Shown here one piece after another: positions 1 through 5,440 of a stretch of DNA of 5,440 nucleotides (position 1 is the first letter of the stretch; every line of letters starts with the position of its first letter). The stretch lies in contig JAGREZ010000109.1 in assembly GCA_020446285.1 (NCBI GenBank), positions 5,746-11,185 on the forward strand. Reading direction: 5' to 3'. Source of the DNA: Geminicoccaceae bacterium. Its GTDB lineage: Bacteria; Pseudomonadota; Alphaproteobacteria; Geminicoccales; Geminicoccaceae. The position numbers were made by a program, and so were the translations under genes. The notes below the pieces were generated by a model. The model was given only the letters and a program-made list of their open reading frames with translations, did no database searches and was not told the origin of the DNA.

Positions 1-747
1 TCGGTCGGTTCCGTCATGGCGCTGGCGATGATGGTGCTGGGCTACCTCAACGTCGAGGCGGGAATGCCCATGATCCTTGCGCTTTCCGGTGCGCTGGTTG
101 TTGCCGGTCTCGCGGGCGCGGCCTCGGGCTTTCTGATAACCGAGTTCAAGGTGCCGGCATTCATCGCGACACTCGCCATGATGTCGATCGCGCGCGGTCT
201 TGCGAACATGATCACCGATGGTTCGCAGATCATCGGCTTTCCGGCCTGGTTCAACATGAGCGCGATCATCCGCTATGGTGGGTTCCTGACCCTGACCGTG
301 GCGGTCATGCTGATCGTGTTCGCGGTCGCGATCCTGTTCCAGCGCTACCGCGCCGGCGGCCGGATGCTCTACGCGATCGGCGGCAATCCCGAAGTAGCAC
401 GGCTTGCCGGGATCAACGTCAGGCACACGACCATTCTTGTCTATACCGGCTGCGCATTGCTGTCAGGTCTGGCCGGGATGCTGCTGGCCGCGAGGCTCGA
501 CTCGGTTCAGCCCAGCTCGGGTGTGGCCTACGAACTCGACGCCATTGCGGCCGTGGTCATCGGCGGTACCAGCCTGTCAGGCGGCACCGGCGGTGTCGGC
601 GGCACGATCATCGGTGTGCTGATCATCGGCGTTCTGCGCAACGGCCTCAACCTTCTCAATGTTTCACCATTCCTGCAGGCGGTGATCATCGGTCTGGTCA
701 TCGTACTGGCCGTGGCCGCCGAAACCTTCAAGCACCGCAAGCGCTAG
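1..747 (+). CDS. Sugar ABC transporter permease, RbsC family (5' end outside window)
   Basis: Inner-membrane permease of a carbohydrate ABC importer (BPD_transp_2 / RbsC-XylH-AraH type). It forms the translocation path together with the ATPase encoded downstream. The frame is open from base 1 and opens with SVGSV, which in this family normally follows Asp-Leu, so the true start lies upstream. The 248 visible residues compare with about 320-340 in the family, so roughly 75-90 are missing. Hydrophobic segments lie near residues 22-47, 50-70, 92-113, 143-164, 178-190, 198-212 and 222-240. The loop at 119-141 (GGNPEVARLAGINV) is the cytoplasmic loop thought to contact the ATPase. The stretch at 178-205 (ELDAIAAVVIGGTSLSGG) is a family hallmark. 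The protein ends with a basic tail, KHRKR. The stop is TAG at 745-747, 104 bp before the binding-protein start. The family is secure; the transported sugar is not determined. Confidence 0.93.
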   Translation, partial: SVGSVMALAMMVLGYLNVEAGMPMILALSGALVVAGLAGAASGFLITEFKVPAFIATLAMMSIARGLANMITDGSQIIGFPAWFNMSAIIRYGGFLTLTVAVMLIVFAVAILFQRYRAGGRMLYAIGGNPEVARLAGINVRHTTILVYTGCALLSGLAGMLLAARLDSVQPSSGVAYELDAIAAVVIGGTSLSGGTGGVGGTIIGVLIIGVLRNGLNLLNVSPFLQAVIIGLVIVLAVAAETFKHRKR

Positions 748-851
748 GAAATCGGGCAAGCGACATACAGCCTGCCTGTTCAGAACTGTCGCGGCCGCAA
801 CAAGTGAAGTTTCTCTGCCGCGCAGCATGTCTCATCAAGGAGGACAAGACC
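748..851 (+). other. Intergenic gap between permease and binding-protein genes
   Basis: This 104-bp gap separates the permease stop from the binding-protein start. It holds a GCGGCCGC octamer at 790-797, a very small stem (CTGC/GCAG around 817-826) and the Shine-Dalgarno sequence near its end. I see no convincing -35/-10 pair, no T-tract terminator and no long inverted repeat. A separate promoter for the binding protein is possible, since such proteins are often made in excess, but nothing in the sequence demonstrates one. Confidence 0.5.
837..843 (+). promoter_or_regulatory. Shine-Dalgarno site for the binding-protein gene
   Basis: AAGGAGG lies 8 nt before the ATG at 852, an ideal spacing. 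It fixes the start at 852 rather than at the in-frame ATG at 804, which would place 16 extra residues containing Cys, Arg and Glu before a normal signal peptide. Confidence 0.9.
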
Positions 852-1793
852 ATGAAGACCAACGTCAAGACCATCGCGGCGGCGGCGCTCGCCGCCATAT
901 CCGTCGCCACGCCCGGCTTCGCTGGCGAAGTCAAGAAGATCGGCCTTGCGATGCCGAATCTTCAGGCGGATTTCTTCAACCAGATCAAACTGGGTGTCGA
1001 GAAATATACCCAGGAACTGGGCATCGACGTGATCGTGGTTGACGCGAAAAATGACACCGCGACTCAGGTCAGTCAGGTGCAGGACATGATCACGCAGGGT
1101 ATCGATGCGTTCATCTATATCCCGGCCGGTGCCGCCGCCGCGGCCGTGCCGACCCGCCTGGCCCGTGCCGAGGGCATTCCGGTGATCAATGTCGATCGCG
1201 AGCCCGACGGTGCGCCGGGGGACACGTTCATTGCAGGTGAAAGTGTCGAGTCCGCATACCAAGTCTGCAATTACATCATCGAAAAGGCCGGTGGCGAAGG
1301 CAAGATGGCCATCATTCACGGACAGAAGGGTACGACCCCGGAGGTTCTGCGTTTCGAGGGCTGCAAGCGTGCCATCGACGAACATCCGGGCGTTGAGCTC
1401 GTTTCCCAACAATACAGCCAGATGTGGTCGCCGGATGAAGGCTTCAACATCGCGCAGAACATGTTGCAGGCCAATCCGGACCTGAAGATCATCTTCGGTC
1501 AGGCCGACGCGTTGGCCATGGGCGCGGCGAAGGCAACCGACGTGGCCAGCATGTCCGATCAGGTGATCATCGGTGGTTATGATGGCGATATCGCGGCGCT
1601 GGAATATCTGGCCAAGTGCGATGGACCCTTCATTGTAACCGCCACCCAGAGCACGCAGCTGATGGGCCGTCTGGCTGTCGATTCCGCTATCAAGGTGGCT
1701 GCCGGTGAAACGGTGGAAAAGCGCCAGACCCCGAATGCTGTCCTGACTCCCTGTGGCGAGGATGCGCAGAAATACGTGGAAAACCACCCGTAG
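852..1793 (+). CDS. Periplasmic sugar/polyol-binding protein, RbsB-like (Peripla_BP_4)
   Basis: Substrate-binding component of the ABC importer, acting in the periplasm. It has 313 residues, typical for the family. Residues 1-24 form a Sec signal peptide: basic start (MKTNVK), Ala-rich core and probable cleavage after GFA. The mature protein starts near 28 with KKIGLAMPNLQADFF, the first strand and ligand-facing loop. By comparison with ribose-binding protein, likely pocket residues are F41/F42, D115-R116 (NVDRE), R167 (LRFEG), D244 (GGYDGD) and Q266 (TATQS). Two asparagines of the ribose pocket appear replaced: the NPFF motif reads ADFF at 39-42, and QND reads QAD at 217-219. This argues against ribose. 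Four cysteines (139, 171, 256, 301) could form disulfides. The gene sits between permease and ATPase genes, 42 bp before the latter. Family assignment is firm; a polyol or other sugar ligand is inferred from the neighbouring dehydrogenase. Confidence 0.93.
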   Translation: MKTNVKTIAAAALAAISVATPGFAGEVKKIGLAMPNLQADFFNQIKLGVEKYTQELGIDVIVVDAKNDTATQVSQVQDMITQGIDAFIYIPAGAAAAAVPTRLARAEGIPVINVDREPDGAPGDTFIAGESVESAYQVCNYIIEKAGGEGKMAIIHGQKGTTPEVLRFEGCKRAIDEHPGVELVSQQYSQMWSPDEGFNIAQNMLQANPDLKIIFGQADALAMGAAKATDVASMSDQVIIGGYDGDIAALEYLAKCDGPFIVTATQSTQLMGRLAVDSAIKVAAGETVEKRQTPNAVLTPCGEDAQKYVENHP

Positions 1794-1823
1794 GCTTCTT
1801 CGTCACACCGGCACCGTTCCATG

Positions 1824-1829
1824 AAAGGA
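1824..1829 (+). promoter_or_regulatory. Shine-Dalgarno site deciding the ATPase start
   Basis: AAAGGA lies 6 nt before the ATG at 1836. It overlaps the second and third codons of the alternative in-frame ATG at 1821, which has no purine-rich site before it. The start at 1836 is therefore preferred. Confidence 0.75.
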
Positions 1830-1835
1830 TGCGCC

Positions 1836-3335
1836 ATGAGTTCCAAAGAAACGAAACCCATCCTGACGCTGAGGAACATCAGGAAGTCGTATGGGCCGAT
1901 CGAGGTGCTTCACGGCATCGACCTGGAAATCCATCCCGGCGAGGTCGTGGCGCTACTCGGGGAAAACGGTGCCGGCAAGTCTACTGTATCGAACGTCATT
2001 TCGGGGACGGTGCTGCCCTCCTCTGGCGAAATGACCTGGCAGGGCGCGTCCTACGCGCCCGCCACCCCCCGCGAGGCGATCGATGCCGGTGTTGGCATGA
2101 TCCACCAGGAGTTGCTGCTTCTGCCGCAACTGGACATCGCCGAGAACATGTTCGTCGGTCGCTATCCGATGAAGGGTGGGCGCATCGACCGTCGGGAAAT
2201 GGAGAGCCGTGCAGCCCAGGGGTTGAAACGTCTCGGTCTGGACATTTCCCCCAGACGCAAGGTCGAGGGTCTGCCCACGGCAAGCCAGCAATTGATCGAG
2301 ATCGCCAAGGCGCTGACGTTGAACGCCCGAATGCTGATCTTCGACGAGCCGACCGCCGCTCTTGGCGGAGAGGAGACCAGACAGCTCTTCGAACAGATCC
2401 GCCGGCTCAAGGCCGAAGGTGTCGGCATGATCTACATTTCCCACCGGCTGGAGGAGATCAAGCAGATTGCCGACCGGATCGTGGTCATGCGGGACGGAGA
2501 AAAAGTGCATCAGTTCGAAACAGCCGACCTGCCGATCCGCACCATTGTCGAAGCCATGGTCGGACGCCCGATGGAGCAGATGTTTCCGCCACTGGCCAGG
2601 CCGACCGAACAAGCTGTACTTGAAGTCAAGGGCCTGACATCGCCATCCGGCAGGTTCCGCGATGTGAATTTCTCGGTACACAAGGGCGAGATTTTCGGCA
2701 TTGCCGGGCTGGTTGGTGCTGGACGCACCGAACTGGTGCGGGCCATCGCCGGGGCAGACCCGATCAGTGCCGGCACGATTATCCTTGACGGGCAGGAAAT
2801 GACTCCCAGATCTCCGCGTGAGGCCATCGACAAAGGGGTGGTTCTGGTTCCCGAGGATCGCAAGTTGCAGGGTGTGATCCTTGATCACAGCATTGGCGAG
2901 AATATAGCCTATTCGAATTTCGAATCGGTTGGCAGCCGCGGCTGGATCAGTTCCGGAAAAGTCAGGACATTCGCCGACGACAATATTGTCAGGTTCGGGG
3001 TCAAGGGCAAAGGTCACCAGAATGCCGGCGAAATGTCCGGAGGCAACCAGCAAAAGGTCGTCATTGCCAAATGGCTGGCCCGCAACCCCCGCGTCGTCTT
3101 GCTGGATGAGCCGACCCGCGGCATTGACGTCGGTGCGCGCTCGTCGATCTATGAGATCATTCACGGGTTGGCCGAGCATGGCGTGGCGGTTATCGTCGTC
3201 AGTTCGGATCTGGAAGAGGTGCTGGGCGTCTCCAATCGCATCCTGGTTCTGGCGGCAGGCAAGCAGACCGGCATCCTGGACCATGCCGAGGCCAATGACG
3301 TCTCGGTCATGGAACTGGCTACGGCTTTTGGGTAA
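1836..3335 (+). CDS. Sugar ABC transporter ATP-binding protein, two-domain RbsA/MglA type
   Basis: Cytoplasmic ATPase that energises the importer, with two nucleotide-binding domains fused in one 499-residue chain, the usual length for RbsA/MglA/XylG proteins. Domain 1 has Walker A GENGAGKST at 42-50, the Q-loop at HQE 90-92, Walker B MLIFDEPT at 166-173 with catalytic E171, and the H-loop ISH at 201-203. Its signature region is degenerate: LPTASQQ (146-152) where relatives have LS-x-G-x-QQ. Domain 2 (about 261-499) has the family's variant Walker A GLVGAGRTE at 291-299 with Arg in place of Lys, VPEDRK at 338-343, a good signature SGGNQQK at 401-407 and Walker B VLLDEPTRGID at 421-431. One composite ATP site (Walker A1/B1 with signature 2) looks canonical and the other degenerate. 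The stop TAA at 3333-3335 overlaps the Shine-Dalgarno sequence of the next gene, indicating translational linkage. Confidence 0.95.
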   Translation: MSSKETKPILTLRNIRKSYGPIEVLHGIDLEIHPGEVVALLGENGAGKSTVSNVISGTVLPSSGEMTWQGASYAPATPREAIDAGVGMIHQELLLLPQLDIAENMFVGRYPMKGGRIDRREMESRAAQGLKRLGLDISPRRKVEGLPTASQQLIEIAKALTLNARMLIFDEPTAALGGEETRQLFEQIRRLKAEGVGMIYISHRLEEIKQIADRIVVMRDGEKVHQFETADLPIRTIVEAMVGRPMEQMFPPLARPTEQAVLEVKGLTSPSGRFRDVNFSVHKGEIFGIAGLVGAGRTELVRAIAGADPISAGTIILDGQEMTPRSPREAIDKGVVLVPEDRKLQGVILDHSIGENIAYSNFESVGSRGWISSGKVRTFADDNIVRFGVKGKGHQNAGEMSGGNQQKVVIAKWLARNPRVVLLDEPTRGIDVGARSSIYEIIHGLAEHGVAVIVVSSDLEEVLGVSNRILVLAAGKQTGILDHAEANDVSVMELATAFG

Positions 3336-3339
3336 GGAG
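3334..3339 (+). promoter_or_regulatory. Shine-Dalgarno site supporting a TTG start
   Basis: AAGGAG starts on the last two bases of the ATPase stop codon and lies 7 nt before the TTG at 3347. The next in-frame ATG (3377-3379) has no such site. This spacing is the main reason for choosing the rare start codon. Confidence 0.8.
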
Positions 3340-3346
3340 AAGGAAA

Positions 3347-4135
3347 TTGGCTGACAAGCCCCTCAATGCTCCGGCGATGTTCGACCTGTCCGGCCGGGTG
3401 GCGCTGGTCACCGGCGCCGGCAGCGGCATCGGCCAGCGGATCGCACTTGGCCTCGCACAATGCGGCGCCGATGTCGCCTGCGTGGACCGGCGCACCGATG
3501 GCGGTCTGGCCGAAACCGTCGGGATGATCGACGGGGCCGGCCGCAAGGCTATCGCCATCGCCGCAGATGTGACGGATCGTGCCGCACTGGATGAGGCGGT
3601 AGCGCGGACCGAGGATGAACTTGGTGCCTTGGGGATCGCGGTGAATGCCGCCGGAATCGCCAATGCCAACCCCGCCGAGGAAATGGGCGAAGACCAGTAT
3701 CAGGCCCTCATGGATATCAACATGAAGGGCGTGTTCTTTTCCTGTCAGGCCGAGGCGAATGCGATGCTGAAGCATGGCAAGGGCTCGATCATCAACATTG
3801 CGTCGATGTCCGGGGTCATCGTGAATCGTGGGCTGACGCAGGTGCATTACAACGCCTCGAAGGCGGGCGTTATCCACATGTCGAAGTCGATGGCGATGGA
3901 GTGGGTGGATCGCGGCATTCGCGTCAACTCGATCAGCCCCGGCTATACGGCGACGCCCATGAATACCCGGCCCGAAATGGTTCACCAGATTCGCGAGTTC
4001 GAAAGCCAGACGCCAATGCAGCGCATGGCCTCGGTCAATGAGATGGTCGGCCCCGCAGTGTTCCTGGCCTCGGACGCGTCATCCTTTTGCACCGGTGTCG
4101 ACCTGCTGGTCGATGGCGGCTTCTGCTGCTGGTGA
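3347..4135 (+). CDS. NAD-dependent short-chain dehydrogenase/reductase, probably polyol/ketose-type
   Basis: Cytoplasmic classical SDR of 262 residues from a TTG start. Visible motifs are the cofactor loop TGAGSGIG at 22-29, D47 at the end of the second strand (ACVDRR), which favours NAD(H) over NADP(H), D74 in ADVTD, NAAG at 100-103, N125 (INMKG), and the catalytic set S155, Y168, K172 (YNASK), then SPGY at 197-200. The C-terminus LLVDGGFCCW resembles the DGG-Y/F-x-x-W ending I associate with mannitol, sorbose and arabinitol dehydrogenases; that subfamily link is from memory, not a search. Only 11 bp separate it from the ATPase stop, so it is co-translated with a sugar importer and probably oxidises the imported polyol or reduces a ketose. 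Other SDR activities, such as a gluconate 5-dehydrogenase-like step, remain possible. If the ATG at 3377 were used, the first ten residues would be lost without harm to the fold. Confidence 0.92.
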   Translation: MADKPLNAPAMFDLSGRVALVTGAGSGIGQRIALGLAQCGADVACVDRRTDGGLAETVGMIDGAGRKAIAIAADVTDRAALDEAVARTEDELGALGIAVNAAGIANANPAEEMGEDQYQALMDINMKGVFFSCQAEANAMLKHGKGSIINIASMSGVIVNRGLTQVHYNASKAGVIHMSKSMAMEWVDRGIRVNSISPGYTATPMNTRPEMVHQIREFESQTPMQRMASVNEMVGPAVFLASDASSFCTGVDLLVDGGFCCW

Positions 4136-4264
4136 GGGGAACGCCATGAATCGTGGACGCTACGAGTAGCGGAGTGCAATCACCGGGCGGTTCTCCAGCC
4201 AGAGCCGCGGCTTCCGAAGCCGGCAGCACAACGGGGACATTCAGACTCCATCAACATTCCACCC
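4136..4264 (+). other. Non-coding stretch after the dehydrogenase, with a seven-codon ORF
   Basis: No full gene is visible between the dehydrogenase stop and the palindromic element. GAGGGGA (4134-4140), overlapping the dehydrogenase stop, is followed after 5 nt by ATG at 4146, opening a seven-codon reading frame (MNRGRYE) that ends at TAG 4167-4169. The layout copies the linkage between the ATPase and dehydrogenase genes and could be the initiation region of a further operon gene that has since been lost or cut. It may equally be chance. Confidence 0.35.
4187..4222 (+). terminator. Adjacent small hairpins, weak candidate 3' end of the sugar operon
   Basis: Arms GCGGTTCT (4187-4194) and AGAGCCGC (4201-4208) pair over 8 bp with one G-U pair and a 6-nt loop. 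Directly next to it, CGGCTT (4208-4213) and AAGCCG (4217-4222) form a 6-bp stem with a 3-nt loop. They lie 50-90 bp after the dehydrogenase stop, where a transcript end is expected. Neither is followed by a T-run, so this is not a classical intrinsic terminator. It may only slow RNA decay. Confidence 0.25.
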
Positions 4265-4270
4265 TCTAGA

Positions 4271-4310
4271 GTTTCCCGTTCAGGTGGAACCACCTGAACG
4301 ATCAGGAAAC
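4271..4310. repeat. First palindrome of the element (17-bp stem with a 4-nt bulge)
   Basis: The inner arms CGTTCAGGTGG (4277-4287) and CCACCTGAACG (4290-4300) are perfect 11-bp inverses around AA. The outer arms GTTTCC (4271-4276) and GGAAAC (4305-4310) add 6 bp, separated on the right side only by the bulge ATCA (4301-4304). The RNA would fold into a strong hairpin from either strand. No T-run follows. The dyad could also be read as a protein-binding operator, but the second palindrome and shared ends favour a repeat element. Confidence 0.85.
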
Positions 4311-4327
4311 GCGGCGAAACAAGGAGA

Positions 4328-4368
4328 TAGAGCGGCAGACCGATCGCATGTGATCGGGATCCGCTCTA
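4328..4368 (-). repeat. Second palindrome of the element, possible 3' hairpin of the TRAP transcript
   Basis: Arms TAGAGCGG (4328-4335) and CCGCTCTA (4361-4368) pair over 8 bp. An internal loop (CAGA opposite GAT) leads to a second stem of 6 bp, CCGATC (4340-4345) with GATCGG (4352-4357), closed by the loop GCATGT. It begins only a few bases after the TRAP stop on the minus strand, so it would end or protect that mRNA. On that strand it is followed by CTATCTCC rather than a T-run, so intrinsic termination is doubtful. Confidence 0.6.
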
Positions 4369-4370
4369 GA

Positions 4371-5440
4371 TCACCGCCCCGTGATACCCGGAAAGGCGAT
4401 CAACAGGCTGACCGCGAGGATCTGCAAGGCGATGAATGGCAGCAGCGAGCGGAAGATGATGCCGAGGCTGATATCGGGCGGCGCCACCGACTTGAGGTAG
4501 AATGCGGCCGGGCCGAAGGGCGGTGACAGGAAGCTGACCTGCATGTTCATGCAGAACAGAACACCGAACCAGACCGGATCCATCCCCAGTTTGACGATGA
4601 TCGGAACGAAGATCGGCATGGTCAGCAGTGCTATTCCGACCCAGTCGAGGAATGCCCCCAGGAAGAACAAGATCGCCATCATCACCAGGAGGATGATCGT
4701 GGGATTGTCGGAAATGCCGGTAATCATGTCCGACACGAACTTGACGCCGCCCATCAGGTTGTAAACGCCGACGATGGCTGTGGCACCGATGCCGATCCAG
4801 ACGATCATGCCCACGGTGGCCAGCGTCTGCAGCGCCGCGTCGCGCAACAGCGCATAGGAGAATTCGCCGCGGATGACCGTCGAGAGCAGAACGCCGCCGA
4901 CACCGACGGCCGAAGCCTCCGTTACCGACGCAATACCGCCATAGATCGAACCCAACACGGCCGCTACGACCAGCAACGGCAGAGCCAGCCCCTTGAGCAG
5001 GCGTATCTTTTCTTCGCGCGGGACCGGTGTCGGATCGGTGGCCGGAACAGCGCTTGGCCGCACATAGGCGGTGATCAGAATATAAGCGCAATAGAACATT
5101 GCCAGCATGCAACCGGGCAGGAAAGCTGCTGTGAACAGCTCGCCGATCGAGACGTTTGCGGTCAGTCCGTAGATGATCAGCACGATCGAAGGCGGGATCA
5201 TGGTGCCCAGCGAGCCTCCGGCGCAGACGACACCGATGGCGAGGTTGCGATCATACCCCAGGCGCAGCATTTGCGGCAGTGCCAGCAGACCGAGCAGGAC
5301 GATCTCGCCACCGATGATACCCGACATGGCCGCGAGGATAACCGAGACGAAGACCGTCTGGATTGCCACGCCGCCGCGAATGCGTCCCGCGAACAGCTTC
5401 ATCGCATCGAAAAGGTCGCGGGCGATACCCGAGCGGTCGA
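4371..5440 (-). CDS. TRAP transporter large permease subunit, DctM family (5' end outside window)
   Basis: Large integral-membrane subunit of a tripartite ATP-independent periplasmic transporter, which uses an ion gradient and a separate binding protein to import organic acids or similar solutes. The frame is open through the right edge. The residues before the Met at 5402 (RSGIARDLFDA) continue family-like sequence, so that Met is internal. About 355 residues are visible against about 425-450 usual. Numbering from that Met, hallmarks are GSLGTMIPPS at 63-72, IIYG at 76-79, SVTEASAVG at 159-167, DWVGIALLTMPIFVPI at 253-268 and SPPFGPAAFYLK at 293-304. Some nine to ten hydrophobic segments alternate with short loops; a polar linker lies at 114-133. 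The PPFGPAAFYLKSVAPP stretch resembles the mannitol/chloroaromatic (FcbT3) branch, a tentative call. The stop TGA (4373-4371) touches the palindromic element. The gene is convergent with the sugar operon, so it belongs to another unit. Confidence 0.93.
   Translation of the reverse strand, partial: DRSGIARDLFDAMKLFAGRIRGGVAIQTVFVSVILAAMSGIIGGEIVLLGLLALPQMLRLGYDRNLAIGVVCAGGSLGTMIPPSIVLIIYGLTANVSIGELFTAAFLPGCMLAMFYCAYILITAYVRPSAVPATDPTPVPREEKIRLLKGLALPLLVVAAVLGSIYGGIASVTEASAVGVGGVLLSTVIRGEFSYALLRDAALQTLATVGMIVWIGIGATAIVGVYNLMGGVKFVSDMITGISDNPTIILLVMMAILFFLGAFLDWVGIALLTMPIFVPIIVKLGMDPVWFGVLFCMNMQVSFLSPPFGPAAFYLKSVAPPDISLGIIFRSLLPFIALQILAVSLLIAFPGITGR

Larger units (their letters stand above)
4265..4370. 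repeat. RIME-like intergenic element with two palindromes and TCTAGAG inverted ends
   Basis: About 106 bp bounded by TCTAGAG (4265-4271) and its inverse CTCTAGA (4364-4370). Inside are a long first palindrome (4271-4310), a 17-nt purine-rich spacer (4311-4327, including AACAAGGAGA) and a second palindrome (4328-4368). This size and architecture match what I recall of RIME-type repeats in rhizobia, about 108 bp with two large palindromes. Such elements are short, non-coding and multi-copy, and usually sit between genes. The match rests on architecture and recalled sequence flavour, not on an alignment. The element occupies the space between two convergent genes and ends directly at the TRAP gene stop codon. 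Confidence 0.7.

Noticed and set aside
790..797. GCGGCCGC octamer in the gap before the binding-protein gene
   Set aside because: Short GC palindromes are expected by chance in this GC-rich DNA, and no further symmetry extends from it.
804..851. Upstream ATG start for the binding protein
   Set aside because: The 16 extra residues would put charged and Cys residues before a complete signal peptide, and the strong AAGGAGG serves the ATG at 852.
780..1787. Long open frame on the minus strand opposite the binding-protein gene
   Set aside because: It mirrors a well-supported gene on the plus strand, has His/Arg/Asp-rich composition typical of GC-rich antisense frames, and shows no recognisable domain.
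1821..1835. Upstream ATG start for the ATPase
   Set aside because: Its second and third codons form the AAAGGA ribosome-binding site of the ATG at 1836, and no purine-rich site precedes it.
1953..3284. 443-residue open frame on the minus strand opposite the ABC ATPase gene
   Set aside because: The plus strand encodes every expected ABC motif over the same bases. The antisense product has low-complexity composition and no known fold signature.
4277..4300. The 11-bp dyad as an operator for a sugar-responsive regulator
   Set aside because: It lies between convergent genes, far from any start codon in the window, and is better explained as half of a two-palindrome repeat element.
4284..4526. 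80-codon open frame on the plus strand running from the palindromic element into the TRAP gene
   Set aside because: It is rich in Arg, Asp and Glu, begins inside a palindrome and overlaps the 3' end of the TRAP gene, so it is a chance frame.

Overview
The window looks like a piece of an alphaproteobacterial chromosome or large replicon, with Rhizobiales or a close relative as the best guess. The reasons are the GC-rich sequence, the GC-ending codons, a sugar-type ABC transporter next to a TRAP transporter, and a roughly 106-bp two-palindrome intergenic element resembling the RIME-type mosaic elements of rhizobia. No rRNA, tRNA, CRISPR array, transposase or phage gene was seen.

Positions 1-4135 (+ strand) hold one co-directional cluster: the 3' part of an RbsC-family permease (1-747), a periplasmic sugar/polyol-binding protein with signal peptide (852-1793), a two-domain RbsA-type ABC ATPase (1836-3335) and a classical short-chain dehydrogenase/reductase starting at TTG (3347-4135). 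Gaps are 104, 42 and 11 bp, and each internal start has a clear Shine-Dalgarno sequence, so it reads as one operon whose 5' end lies outside the window. The binding protein captures the substrate, permease and ATPase import it, and the dehydrogenase probably performs the first oxidation inside the cell. Together they suggest uptake and oxidation of a polyol or similar carbohydrate. The substrate cannot be named from sequence alone, but the binding-pocket residues are not those of a ribose binder.

Positions 4136-4370 are the non-coding space between two convergent transcription units. The first ~130 bp hold a seven-codon ORF with a good ribosome-binding site and two small hairpins. The rest (about 4265-4370) is the two-palindrome element, bounded by inverted TCTAGAG ends and lying directly against the stop codon of the gene on the other strand.

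Positions 4371-5440 (- strand) hold most of a TRAP transporter large membrane subunit (DctM family), whose N-terminal part lies beyond the right edge. It belongs to a separate transcription unit and uses a different transport mechanism: secondary, ion-driven, with its own binding protein elsewhere.

The protein-coding content is conventional. The items that deserve attention are the intergenic element, its exact junction with the TRAP gene, and the possible remnant of a further operon gene after the dehydrogenase. I see no evidence for an undescribed biological system.
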